Origin: Cytobacillus sp. S13-E01
GTDB lineage: Bacteria > Bacillota > Bacilli > Bacillales > Bacillaceae_L
Direction of reading: 5' to 3'
Length of the DNA: 51,991 nt
NCBI RefSeq assembly: GCF_029193815.1
Contig: NZ_JARFVC010000028.1
Coordinates: forward strand, 1 to 51,991
Position numbers and translations under genes: made by a program. Below the pieces are notes generated by a model. That model made no database searches, was not told the origin of the DNA, and saw only the letters and a list, made by a program, of their open reading frames with translations. Numbering within the stretch: the first letter of the stretch is position 1; each line of letters begins with the position of its first letter. Below are positions 1 to 7,591 of the stretch, in pieces.

Positions 1-166
1 GCTCACTGATGCGAAGTAATTTCCATGACTGAAGTTTAGTTGCTTCGATTTCCACTTCTATTGTATGTAAAGGGGTATGATGTTCGCGGATTTTCTTTAA
101 TGATTTAGTAAAGTCGGATGGTTCATTTTTTTGGCGTTTTTTAATTTCTTTGTTTGGTTTTTTCAA
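1..166 (-). CDS. Partial ORF downstream of tnpA, possible TnpB N-terminus
   Basis: An open frame runs from a TTG at 166 (or an in-frame ATG at 178) off the left edge, giving about 55 residues. It starts about 25 bases downstream of the transposase TnpA on the same strand, where IS200/IS605 elements usually carry tnpB (an RNA-guided nuclease). The N-terminus is very basic (KKPNKEIKKRQKNE), then IEVEIEATKLQSWKLLRISE. A GGATGG/GGGG stretch precedes the TTG. The visible part is too short to show any RuvC or zinc-finger motif, so TnpB is inferred from position only. Confidence 0.4.
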   Translation of the reverse strand, partial: MKKPNKEIKKRQKNEPSDFTKSLKKIREHHTPLHTIEVEIEATKLQSWKLLRISE

Positions 167-191
167 GAGAATCCCCATCCTTTCTAAGAGG

Positions 192-599
192 TTAACTTCG
201 AGATTTTTTTTCCTGTATGTACCTTTTTACAGTTTCTTCACTTACCTTGCCTACTGTACTAGCGAAATATCCCTTACTCCATAAAGAACCCGACCTGTTG
301 TAGAATTCTTTTAATTTAGGGAAATTCTTAAATAATTCTCTAGCAGAAATACTTTTAAGGATACGGACTACGTCCGTAGGTGCAATTATTGGCTTGGTTA
401 ATATAAATAAATGAATATGGTCGGGCATTATTTCTATTTCTTTAATTTCAAATTCATATTGAGTGCTAATAATCCGAAGGATTTGTTTCAACTCTGATTC
501 TACGTTCCCGTTTAACACATTAAATCTAAACTTTGGACACCATATAATATGGTATTGGATAAGGAATTTACAATGATTTAATCTATTGTATTCGCTCAT
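192..599 (-). CDS. tnpA: IS200/IS605 family transposase TnpA
   Basis: A 135-residue Y1 HUH single-strand transposase that cuts and joins the element's hairpin ends through a 5'-phosphotyrosine link. The HUH pair is H61/H63 in PDHIHLFI. The catalytic tyrosine is Y127 in VKRYIQE, in the short C-terminal helix, and the LWSKGYFASTVGKVSEETV block typical of the family precedes it. Length is normal (about 130-155 aa) and the frame is intact. Two strong hairpins lie upstream of its start (691-770), where the element's left end is expected. The partner frame downstream runs off the window. Confidence 0.93.
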   Translation of the reverse strand: MSEYNRLNHCKFLIQYHIIWCPKFRFNVLNGNVESELKQILRIISTQYEFEIKEIEIMPDHIHLFILTKPIIAPTDVVRILKSISARELFKNFPKLKEFYNRSGSLWSKGYFASTVGKVSEETVKRYIQEKKSRS

Positions 600-690
600 T
601 TTTCACCTTAAAATCTTAAAATTAAAACTCTATATGTGAATTTTACCACATAGGAATGTATGTTCTCAATACATATTTTGAAAGAAAGTC

Positions 691-770
691 GCTCAAATAG
701 GGCAGTCCGAAGACTACCCTTGAGCGAAGCCCTTACATCCACGGGGCAAGCCCGCGTGGTTTTACGGGCT
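691..770 (-). repeat. Subterminal hairpins, putative left end of the IS200/IS605 element
   Basis: Two imperfect palindromes lie upstream of tnpA. The first, 691-725, pairs GCTCAA with TTGAGC and AGTC with GACT around a CGAA loop. The second, 728-770, pairs AGCCC with GGGCT outside and CCACG/CGTGG plus GGGC/GCCC inside. IS200/IS605 transposases recognise such hairpins near the ends. The exact boundary cannot be set without an empty-site comparison. Confidence 0.55.
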
Positions 771-829
771 ATTTCTATAACTAACACGCTAAGATTAGGC
801 TATCTAGAGACAAAGTGCTGTTTAAAAAC

Positions 830-859
830 ATAAAAGGGTCAGACAAATTTGTCTGGCCC
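830..859 (-). terminator. Rho-independent terminator after proline dehydrogenase
   Basis: A 12-bp stem with no real loop (CAGACAAA/TTTGTCTG flanked by GGG/CCC) is followed, in the minus direction, by TTTT. It lies downstream of fadM, beyond the family A repeat. Confidence 0.6.
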
Positions 860-864
860 ATCAG

Positions 865-973
865 TTTATCCCGCATTAACGGGCAGTAAGTCCCCCACTT
901 CAAAAAATTAGAGAATTCGAAGAAGTTTAAGTGGGGGATGAAAGAAAACCCCCACTGAGGGAAGTTTCCTTTA
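865..973 (+). repeat. Family A palindromic repeat, copy 1 (long form)
   Basis: Begins TTTATCCCGCATTAACGGGC and ends AGGGAAGTTTCCTTTA. Inside is an extra module whose CCCCCACTT pairs with AAGTGGGGG. The last three bases (971-973, TTA on this strand) are also the fadM stop codon. Compare copies at 2975, 16387, 27429, 44291 and 45501. Confidence 0.8.
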
Positions 974-1888
974 TTTCTTTAGAATACCTTTTAAAACAAA
1001 TGCAACGTTAGCAGGTCGTTCAGCTAATCTACGCATGAAATAGCCATACCAGTCATTCCCATAAGGTACATATACTCGCATTGTATACCCTTCATTGACA
1101 AGTTGCTCTTGTCGCTCTGAACGAATACCGTATAGCATTTGGAATTCAAATTGTTCATTACTTATGTTATGTTTTTTTACTAATTCTTTTGTATATTCGA
1201 TCATTGCATCATCATGAGTCGCAACTGCCGTATAATTTCCATTTAATAGATGCATTTCAATAATTTTTTTGAAATTATCATCTACATCTTTTTTCTCTGG
1301 AAAGGCAACTTGAGGTGATTCTTTATAAGCGCCTTTAACTAGGCGAAGGTTAGGTTTGTATTTATTTAAATCCTTGATATCTTGAACTGTTCGGTACAAA
1401 TAAGCTTGGATTACAGTACCAACATTATCATAATCTTCTCTAAGCTTCTTGAAGATATCGAGAGTTTTTTGACAACGAGAATAATCTTCCATATCGATTG
1501 TAACAAAGACCCCATTTTCCTTTGCAGCATCTAAAATCCGCCGCATGTTTTTGAGTACTACATCATCTGAGATGTCTAAACCCATTGACGTCATTTTTAA
1601 GGACAATTGTGAGTTTATCTTTTCTTTACCAATGGCTCTAATTGCTTCTATTGAGTTGTCTGCCATTTCATTCGCTTCTGCCTCGTTATCGACAAATTCA
1701 CCAAGATAATCAATCGTAACAGCTAAGTTCTTTTTATTTAATTCTTTTATCGCTTGTACTGCTAGTTTAATAGTTGCCCCTGCTACAAAACGGGCTGCTC
1801 CAAAGCGTAGTCCATACTTCTTTGCTAGTTTTGTTAGCAATCTATTTTTTGATAGGAACAAAAAGAAATTTCGTAAAAGTTGTTCCAT
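971..1888 (-). CDS. fadM: Proline dehydrogenase
   Basis: FAD enzyme oxidising L-proline to 1-pyrroline-5-carboxylate, the first step of proline catabolism. Its 305 residues form the usual single-domain bacilli version (about 300 aa) with a TIM-barrel fold. Family blocks visible include DMEDYSRCQKTLDIF, QAYLYRT, RLVKGAYKE and the C-terminal RVYVPYGNDWYGYFMRRLAERP, which forms the proline/FAD site. The start at 1888 is chosen over an upstream ATG because GGGGGG sits about 6 bases before it. The stop codon lies in the end of a family A repeat. The next genes resemble the B. subtilis yusM-yusN neighbourhood, favouring the YusM/FadM paralogue over PutB. No pyrroline-5-carboxylate dehydrogenase is present nearby. 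Confidence 0.93.
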   Translation of the reverse strand: MEQLLRNFFLFLSKNRLLTKLAKKYGLRFGAARFVAGATIKLAVQAIKELNKKNLAVTIDYLGEFVDNEAEANEMADNSIEAIRAIGKEKINSQLSLKMTSMGLDISDDVVLKNMRRILDAAKENGVFVTIDMEDYSRCQKTLDIFKKLREDYDNVGTVIQAYLYRTVQDIKDLNKYKPNLRLVKGAYKESPQVAFPEKKDVDDNFKKIIEMHLLNGNYTAVATHDDAMIEYTKELVKKHNISNEQFEFQMLYGIRSERQEQLVNEGYTMRVYVPYGNDWYGYFMRRLAERPANVAFVLKGILKK

Positions 1889-2109
1889 GATGTGCCCCCC
1901 TTGTAAACGCATACATACTCTATATATTTAGATACTATAATCCAACCTCATTTTATCACCTTTATACTAATTTGAATATGATTACAGAAGAAATTTGTCG
2001 AGAACTCGTCATTTTTGTCAGTCCTTCTTCGTATAGATACATCATTATGAGGGAAAATATAGCGTACAAATAGAAAGTAAGAGTCAAAAACTATCAAGGA
2101 GGTTTCTCT

Positions 2110-2394
2110 ATGCAACAACAGCAAAATACGCCTCTTAACCAACAGGCGGTTCATCCTCAACCACCAAATGTTATCAGTACAAAGGACTTATTGTATTTAA
2201 CTGACATGATGTCGTGGAATTTATTGGCCCTTAAAAAGGCTCACTTTTATGCAGGTCAAGTCCAGGTACAAGGTTTAAGTCAAGCTCTAGATGAAATTGG
2301 ACAAATGCACCAACGTCACTATATGAAAATTCTTGGTCATTTAGAAAGTACTAACCATCCCATACAAGGCATGCAACAACAAAATCAACAATAA
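2110..2394 (+). CDS. Spore coat protein, CotF/YusN-like
   Basis: A 94-residue protein with glutamine-rich ends and a central helical part, STKDLLYLTDMMSWNLLALKKAHFYAG, characteristic of small CotF-related coat proteins of Bacillus spores. It has no signal peptide or membrane segment. AAGGAGG precedes the ATG. The next gene, also coat-like, starts 23 bases downstream, so the two probably form an operon. Expression late in sporulation is expected, but no convincing SigK or SigE promoter was found upstream. A role as structural coat protein is inferred from the family. Confidence 0.75.
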   Translation: MQQQQNTPLNQQAVHPQPPNVISTKDLLYLTDMMSWNLLALKKAHFYAGQVQVQGLSQALDEIGQMHQRHYMKILGHLESTNHPIQGMQQQNQQ

Positions 2395-2417
2395 AAGCAG
2401 TCAGGAGGATAATTGAT

Positions 2418-2774
2418 ATGGATCAAAGCAAACAAAGTCCTAACCAGTTAAAAAACCCGAAAACAAAGGTTCCAAAGACACCACAAATGAATGACCGGGA
2501 TTTTATAAACGATATGCTCGCAACTGAAAAGTATATGACCGACGCCTATTCAAATGCCCTAAATGAAGCGAGTCACGAGGCGCTCTATCAAGATATCAGA
2601 ACCATTTTTAATGAAACACAAAATAGTCAACGCCAATTGTTTAACTTAATGTTTGAGCATGGATGGTATAAACTAGAAGCAGAAGAACAACAAAAAGTAC
2701 AACAAAAACACCAACAGTTTTATAATTATACGACTACTCAATTCGTATATCCTACTAATGGGATGATGCAATAG
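2418..2774 (+). CDS. Spore coat protein, CotF family (YraF-like)
   Basis: A 118-residue protein with a basic proline/lysine-rich N-terminus (NPKTKVPKTPQMND) followed by a ferritin-like two-helix CotF region: DFINDMLATEKYMTDAYSNA and IFNETQNSQRQLFNLMFEHGW. The tail carries Q and Y residues (QQKHQQFYNYTT). CAGGAGGA precedes the ATG. It follows another coat gene by 23 bases, and a strong hairpin terminator lies at 2939. Family knowledge points to the inner coat of the spore. Confidence 0.8.
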   Translation: MDQSKQSPNQLKNPKTKVPKTPQMNDRDFINDMLATEKYMTDAYSNALNEASHEALYQDIRTIFNETQNSQRQLFNLMFEHGWYKLEAEEQQKVQQKHQQFYNYTTTQFVYPTNGMMQ

Positions 2775-2938
2775 CCCTTTTTAGTAATAAGTAATTTCAA
2801 CGATTTTTATAGTCAACCAATCAGAATTCTCTAATTTTAGTAAATTTGTTTCATAATTCGACAATCTTATTACTCAAGTCGGCAATTCAATCTAATCATT
2901 CAGCAAATTCTAACTAGCCATAAAAATAATTCAATACA

Positions 2939-2978
2939 GTGGAGCCGGTCACAATCCTTTTGTGCCGGCACCATTTTA
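2939..2978 (+). terminator. Terminator after the coat gene pair
   Basis: GCCGG-CACAA pairs with TTGTG-CCGGC, with one bulged T, followed by ATTTTAT. It lies 165 bases after the second coat gene and runs directly into a family A repeat. The 2775-2938 interval shows no other feature. Confidence 0.6.
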
Positions 2979-3128
2979 TCCCGCATTAACGGGCAGTAAG
3001 CCCCCACTTCAAAAATTAGAGAATTCGAAGAAGTTAAGTGGGGGATAACTGCCCGTAAAAGCCCGATAAGTTCAACTAACCCTCAGTGGGGTATGAAAGA
3101 AAACCCCCACTAAGGGAAGTTTCCTTTA
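2975..3128 (+). repeat. Family A palindromic repeat, copy 2 (longest form)
   Basis: Same ends as copy 1, but with two inserted blocks. In the minus-strand RNA, ACGGGCAGT pairs with ACTGCCCGT outside CCCCCACTT/AAGTGGGGG, and CCCTTAGTGGGG pairs with CCCCACTGAGGG. The last three bases (3126-3128) are the stop codon of the DUF2573 gene. Confidence 0.8.
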
Positions 3129-3380
3129 TTTTTTTGCATTAGTCGCTCTATGCTCTTCATTCAACCGTTTAATTTCAGTTATTACCTCCTTCATCTGTTC
3201 CTTTGCCTCTGGGTATGACTCATTCCAATGCTTTACAAGTGGTGGCATTGATTTTGCGATATGTGTGTACAATGCCCACATTTGCACTTTTGCCAATATA
3301 TTTGAATCGCTTTCTCCAACCATTAATTCTGTATATTTTTCAAGAAGCCCGTCAAATTGCTGAATAAACTTTTGATCCAC
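3126..3380 (-). CDS. yusU: DUF2573 family protein (YusU-like)
   Basis: An 84-residue soluble helical protein of unknown function. The sequence (QQFDGLLEKYTELMVGES, VQMWALYTHIAKSMPPL, EIKRLNEEHR) fits DUF2573, whose B. subtilis member YusU lies beside the siderophore ATPase gene yusV. Here too it follows the yusV-like gene, with only the FhuF-like gene between. The start is GTG, with AAGGAG 8 bases upstream. The stop codon is the outer end of a family A repeat. A strong terminator separates it from the siderophore operon, so it is probably transcribed on its own. Confidence 0.8.
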   Translation of the reverse strand: MDQKFIQQFDGLLEKYTELMVGESDSNILAKVQMWALYTHIAKSMPPLVKHWNESYPEAKEQMKEVITEIKRLNEEHRATNAKK

Positions 3381-3472
3381 TACTTCATCTCCTTTTTTAC
3401 CCTTGTTTAATTGTTTATATCTGTATTATAAACCTTTTCCTACACATTAAGTTTTTTTCTTATTCCCAAACA

Positions 3473-3560
3473 AGAAAAGCGCAGGGCGCCCGGAGCTAGA
3501 CGTAGATAGACAGAGACACGAAGTTATACACAACCTTACAATTTTATAAATTCCTTAACA
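3473..3560 (+). repeat. Family B repeat, short core with tail B
   Basis: Head AGAAAAGCGCAGGGCGCC runs straight into CGGAGCTAGACG, then the tail-B sequence (AGTTATACACAACCTTAC) ending ATTTTATAAATTCC. No internal module. The same tail is found at 8651 and 51310. Confidence 0.8.
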
Positions 3561-3564
3561 AATA

Positions 3565-3598
3565 CAAAAAAGAAACCGGCTTATCACCAATTTCTTTT
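3565..3598 (-). terminator. Terminator of the siderophore operon
   Basis: On the minus strand GAAATTGG pairs with CCGGTTTC (two G-U pairs), followed by TTTTTTG. The upstream arm overlaps the stop codon of the FhuF-like gene. Confidence 0.7.
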
Positions 3599-4364
3599 AT
3601 ACTTTTTTACAAGTAATGGGACAGGTTATACAATGGTCGATTTGACTAGTGGTTTGATAGTAAAGACAACACGTTTTTCGGACCCTTACTTCTTTATCAT
3701 GCTCTGGAAGATAGGTTTTTTTTGAAAAATATCGTGATAGGGGATTACGGTTACCTGGACCAAATAAATATCCATTTGCATTCCCTACTACATAATTAAA
3801 GTCATCTTCTATAATCGTTTTATACATATCAAATCGTTCATCCTCAAGAAGCATTTCATACAACCAATAAATATAGATTGCGATATTCTCCCATAAGATC
3901 AATTTTGAAATTTTCGTTTCTCTAGATAATACGTCAATAATCACCTGAATATGTTCAGAGAATAAAGATTTTAAATATTTATCTCTCCATCCCATTCTGT
4001 TATCTTCGGCAACACAACATTCTAAGTTTTGTAGTCGAAAGTTTGGTAACCATACTGATATTTCTTTGTTTTCATCTGTTTCTATAAAAACATTGTTTAA
4101 AGAGACATTTAGTTGCTTATTAAGGATGGTCATAGAATAAAGTGAAAGAACAGCGAAAAAGCCATACCTTTTGACCAACATTGAAGCAGTTACTTTCTGA
4201 TCTGGGGCATCAATTGTTGCTTGTAATTTGCTTAAATAGCTCGTTAGCTTTTCTTTATCCAATAAATCACTTACGGCTATTGATAATTCAGATGGATAGG
4301 GCTGTTCACTTAGACGAAAGTTTTTTAGCTGCTTGATTTCATCTGTATGAAATACAGTTGTCAT
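3597..4364 (-). CDS. FhuF-like [2Fe-2S] ferric siderophore reductase
   Basis: A 255-residue cytoplasmic protein. The FhuF-type cysteine set lies at the C-terminus: RKTCC, then CITC after an 11-residue gap (CC-x11-CxxC; E. coli FhuF is recalled as CC-x10-CxxC). Such proteins reduce Fe(III) in imported hydroxamate-type siderophores so that iron is released. It starts one base after the yusV-like ATPase stop, with GGAG inside the end of that gene, so translation is coupled. A reductase after binding, permease and ATPase functions fits the last step of uptake. Substrate specificity cannot be read from the sequence. Confidence 0.75.
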   Translation of the reverse strand: MTTVFHTDEIKQLKNFRLSEQPYPSELSIAVSDLLDKEKLTSYLSKLQATIDAPDQKVTASMLVKRYGFFAVLSLYSMTILNKQLNVSLNNVFIETDENKEISVWLPNFRLQNLECCVAEDNRMGWRDKYLKSLFSEHIQVIIDVLSRETKISKLILWENIAIYIYWLYEMLLEDERFDMYKTIIEDDFNYVVGNANGYLFGPGNRNPLSRYFSKKTYLPEHDKEVRVRKTCCLYYQTTSQIDHCITCPITCKKV

Positions 4365-4365
4365 G

Positions 4366-5175
4366 TTACACTCCTACCTTTTTTAAAATGCAACGTCCCT
4401 TTCCATGTGGAATACATAATGGTGTTCCAAAAAGTGGATCGACTGTTACCTCACATTCCATTGAGAACACATCTCTAACTAAATTACAATTAATCACATG
4501 TTCAGGTCTACCTTGTGCGTAAATTTGTTTATCCTTAATTGCAACAATATGATGAGCATATCTACATGCAAGATTCAAATCGTGTAAAACCATAACAATC
4601 GTACGGTTCTCTGTTTCATTTAATTCAAATAAAAGATCCAAAATTTCAATTTGATGTGTCATATCTAGATAGGTTGTCGGTTCATCTAGTAAAATGACAT
4701 CTGTTTGCTGCGCGAGTGTCATCGCAATCCATGCACGTTGGCGCTGACCACCTGACAAAGAATCAACAGGACGTTCTGAAAACTCCACCATTCCGGTTGC
4801 TTCTAAAGCTCGATTAACCATAGATTCATCTTCTTCTGTCCATTGTTTGAACCAGTTTTGGTAAGGATAACGGCCTTGTTTAACTAACTGCAACACAGTA
4901 AGACCTTCAGGAGCAACGGGTCCTTGTGGGAGAATCGCTAATTTTTTCGCTACTTCCTTGGTCGCAAGCTTAGCAATTGCATCCCCTTCTAGAAGAATCG
5001 ATCCTTCCTGTGGTTTAAGTAGTCTTGCCATTGAACGTAAGAGAGTCGATTTACCACAGCCGTTTCCACCGATAAATACAGTAATCTCACCCTTTGGTAT
5101 TTGTAAATGTAGGTCATCTATAATTAATGTTTCACCATATGATAGTTTAAGTGCGTTCGTTTCTAAGGCATACAT
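4366..5175 (-). CDS. yusV: Iron-siderophore ABC transporter ATP-binding protein
   Basis: A 269-residue ATPase of the FecE/FhuC type that powers import through the two FecCD permeases encoded upstream. Walker A is GGNGCGKST (36-44), the signature LSGGQRQR and Walker B ILLDEPTTYLD, with the switch His in VLHDLNLACRYAHH. In B. subtilis, YusV is recalled as the shared ATPase for the YfiYZ-YfhA and Feu systems, encoded away from the former. Here it lies in the same operon as its permeases, 21 bases downstream of the second. Confidence 0.88.
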   Translation of the reverse strand: MYALETNALKLSYGETLIIDDLHLQIPKGEITVFIGGNGCGKSTLLRSMARLLKPQEGSILLEGDAIAKLATKEVAKKLAILPQGPVAPEGLTVLQLVKQGRYPYQNWFKQWTEEDESMVNRALEATGMVEFSERPVDSLSGGQRQRAWIAMTLAQQTDVILLDEPTTYLDMTHQIEILDLLFELNETENRTIVMVLHDLNLACRYAHHIVAIKDKQIYAQGRPEHVINCNLVRDVFSMECEVTVDPLFGTPLCIPHGKGRCILKKVGV

Positions 5176-5196
5176 GATTGCTTGCCCCTCTCCTAT

Positions 5197-6252
5197 TTAA
5201 TTTCGACTCTTGTATAGTAGGTAGATAAAATAAGGTGCTCCAATGGCAGCTGTAAAAACTCCAGCTGGCACTTCTAATGGTGAAAATAATGTTCTACCAA
5301 TTAAATCAGCAAGCAAAACAAGTAAGCCTCCAACTAAAGCTGCAGTTGGTATAAGTGCTCCAAAAGCAGAACCAACTAATTTCCTTGCAATATGTGGTGC
5401 CATTAAGCCCACGAAGCCAATCCCACCAGCAAAAGCAACCGCACTACCAGTCAATGCTGTACTCGCTAAAAGCAATATTAGCCTTTGCTTTTGAACAGCA
5501 CTACCGACACCTGTCGCAACCTCATCACCAAGCTCTTGTACGTTAAGATTTCTTGCTGAAATGATAGATATCGTGACTAAAATGATAACAACAGGTGTTA
5601 ACACTGCTACATTTTGCCAAGTTGAGCCGTACACTGTTCCAGTAATCCATATATTTGCCTGACTAGCGCGATAAATCGGACCCATAATCATAAACATTGT
5701 TGTAAACGCCTGCATCAGAGCCGAAACACCTATCCCTATTAAAACTAGTCGTATTGGCGATACCCCATTTTTCCAAGCTAATAAGTAAACTAAGATTGCC
5801 ACTATTGTTGCGCCAATAAACGCTGCAACGGGCATCCATTTAATGCTTACAGTTAATGAATTATTTGCATCACTAAAAAACGCCAAGAACGCAACTACGG
5901 CTACTGCAGCTCCACCGGTAAGGCCAATAATATCTGGTGAGGCAAGTGGGTTTCTGATAATACCTTGTAAGATACTCCCTGCTACCGCTAAACTTATTCC
6001 AACTAATAAAGCGATAATGATTCTCGGTAAACGAAATGACTTTACAACCAAGGTTTCCATCTGCTCACCATAACCAAATAATACTTTTACCACAGTGATT
6101 GGGTCTATTTTCATTTCACCCATTCCAGTGCTTATTAAAAATAATAAGATGACTAGTGCAAAGAGAACCGAAAATACCGTTACCGACCTTTTATCAATTA
6201 AAAAGGATAGTAATCCTTTTTTCCCTAAACGAAATGCTGTGTATTTGCTCAT
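5197..6252 (-). CDS. yfhA: FecCD-type siderophore permease
   Basis: A 351-residue membrane protein with about nine to ten hydrophobic segments; one half of the permease heterodimer for ferric siderophores. Family blocks include RLPRIIIALLVGISLAVAGSILQGIIRNPLASPDIIGLTGGA and GFVGLMAPHIARKLVG, the latter containing the ATPase-coupling loop. Its ATG overlaps the stop of the preceding permease by 4 bases (ATGA), so the two are made in step. The start is supported by that overlap. Assignment to the YfhA branch is by locus and similarity only. Confidence 0.87.
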   Translation of the reverse strand: MSKYTAFRLGKKGLLSFLIDKRSVTVFSVLFALVILLFLISTGMGEMKIDPITVVKVLFGYGEQMETLVVKSFRLPRIIIALLVGISLAVAGSILQGIIRNPLASPDIIGLTGGAAVAVVAFLAFFSDANNSLTVSIKWMPVAAFIGATIVAILVYLLAWKNGVSPIRLVLIGIGVSALMQAFTTMFMIMGPIYRASQANIWITGTVYGSTWQNVAVLTPVVIILVTISIISARNLNVQELGDEVATGVGSAVQKQRLILLLASTALTGSAVAFAGGIGFVGLMAPHIARKLVGSAFGALIPTAALVGGLLVLLADLIGRTLFSPLEVPAGVFTAAIGAPYFIYLLYKSRN

Positions 6253-7253
6253 GACTTATGAAACCCCCTACGAGCAATATAGATGAAGAAAGGCGTTCCT
6301 ATTATTGCTGTCATTACACCAACTGGTACTTCTTCAGGCATAACGACATAGCGTGCTGCAATGTCAGCTAGTATTAATAGTACTCCTCCTAATATTGCAC
6401 AATAAGGAATAATCCATCGATGATCTAAACCTACCAAGGATCTCGCTAGATGTGGAACGACAATTCCAATAAAGCCTATTGGACCAGCCACCGCAACTGA
6501 ACCCCCTGCTAGTAATATAATGACAACAGCCGCTAATAATTTAACTGTTCCAGTTCGTTGTCCTAATCCCTTCGCAACATCCTCACCCATTGTTAAAACA
6601 TTGATTTTGTTTGCAATTAACAATGATAGAACCCATGCAGTCATTAGATACGGCATAACTCCCCAGAGTAATTCAAGATTTCTTCCAGCAACAGAACCAG
6701 CTAGCCAAAATAAAACTTGGTCTAGCGCCATTTCGTCTATTACTAGAAATCCCTGGGTAAAGGATGAAAACATCGCAGCCATTGCAGCCCCAGCAAGGGT
6801 AAGTTTCATCGGAGTTAATCCTTCTTGTCCTAATGACCCGATAAAATAGACTGTAAATGCAGCTACTGTTGCACCTAAAAAAGCAATCCAAGTGAAGGCC
6901 TGTAATGAATTAATAGAAAATAACGAAACTGCAATAACTATAAAGAAGCTTGCGCCTGCATTGACACCAAAGATACCAGGTGAAGCCAGTGGATTTTTTG
7001 TTAGTGCTTGCATTAATGCACCGGCAATCGCTAAGCTTGCCCCAACAGCCGCAGCTATCAATGCGCGAGGCAAACGAACTGACTGAATAATAATATGTTC
7101 ATTCGACCCATCAAACTTAGTAAAAGCATCTAATGCCATACTCCATGTTGTATTTGTATACCCATAAACAATACTTAATGACATGCTTATTATTAGAACG
7201 ATAATTCCAGTTATCAAGCCGATAAATCTGGAGCGTGTTGTTGATAAGATCAT
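6249..7253 (-). CDS. yfiZ: FecCD-type siderophore permease
   Basis: A 334-residue polytopic permease, first gene of the minus-strand operon permease-permease-ATPase-reductase. SVRLPRALIAAAVGASLAIAGALMQALTKNPLASPGIFGVNAGA and GFIGIVVPHLARSLVG are FecCD signatures. AGGGG lies about 9 bases before the ATG. It diverges from the binding-protein gene at 7592. The shared interval holds three Fur-box matches, and the one at 7470 is on the side of this operon. YfiZ-like by context. Confidence 0.87.
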   Translation of the reverse strand: MILSTTRSRFIGLITGIIVLIISMSLSIVYGYTNTTWSMALDAFTKFDGSNEHIIIQSVRLPRALIAAAVGASLAIAGALMQALTKNPLASPGIFGVNAGASFFIVIAVSLFSINSLQAFTWIAFLGATVAAFTVYFIGSLGQEGLTPMKLTLAGAAMAAMFSSFTQGFLVIDEMALDQVLFWLAGSVAGRNLELLWGVMPYLMTAWVLSLLIANKINVLTMGEDVAKGLGQRTGTVKLLAAVVIILLAGGSVAVAGPIGFIGIVVPHLARSLVGLDHRWIIPYCAILGGVLLILADIAARYVVMPEEVPVGVMTAIIGTPFFIYIARRGFHKS

Positions 7254-7273
7254 ATGCTAAAACCCCTATTGTT

Positions 7274-7346
7274 TTAAAAAGATAAGAAAGTATAAAAGTT
7301 TGTACCTAGTGTTAGTGTCTAGCTCCGGGCGCCCTGCGCTTTTGTT
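7274..7346 (-). repeat. Family B repeat, short core with tail A
   Basis: In minus orientation the head (AAAAGCGCAGGGCGCC) joins CGGAGCTAGACACTAACAC, then tail A (AGGTACAAACTTTTATACTT) ending TCTTATCTTTTTAAAA. It lies in the leader of the permease operon. No internal module. Confidence 0.8.
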
Positions 7347-7469
7347 CCTATATCCACTTTGATAGTAGTGTTATTTCTGCTTCTCTTAAATAATATACCG
7401 AGAATACTTCTCAATCAGTGACAAAACTCACATACAATTATATTCACATCATATATAGTCTATTTCAAG

Positions 7470-7506
7470 TGATAATTACTGTCAATGATTATGAAAATCA
7501 TTTTCA
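7470..7506. promoter_or_regulatory. Two Fur boxes upstream of the siderophore genes
   Basis: TGATAATTACTGTCA (7470-7484) and TGAAAATCATTTTCA (7492-7506) each match 13 of 15 positions of the Bacillus Fur consensus TGATAATnATTATCA. They lie just upstream of the yfiY promoter and may also serve the divergent permease operon. Iron-dependent repression is inferred. Confidence 0.7.
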
Positions 7507-7514
7507 TTTTTTTA

Positions 7515-7570
7515 TTGACAGAAGGCTTGCTACGTTTTATCATCATAGACGTGAATGAAAATCATTATCA
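7515..7570 (+). promoter_or_regulatory. SigA promoter and Fur box of the binding-protein gene
   Basis: TTGACA at 7515-7520, a 17-base spacer and TATCAT at 7538-7543 form a near-consensus SigA promoter. A Fur box TGAAAATCATTATCA (14/15) lies downstream at 7556-7570, over the expected early transcribed region. GGAGG follows before the ATG at 7592. Confidence 0.8.
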
Positions 7571-7591
7571 AACATACTTGGAGGTAAGACA

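Noticed and set aside
2000-2109. SigE or SigK promoter for the first coat genes
   Set aside because: Only partial -10 resemblance (GTACAAAT) with no matching -35 at correct spacing.
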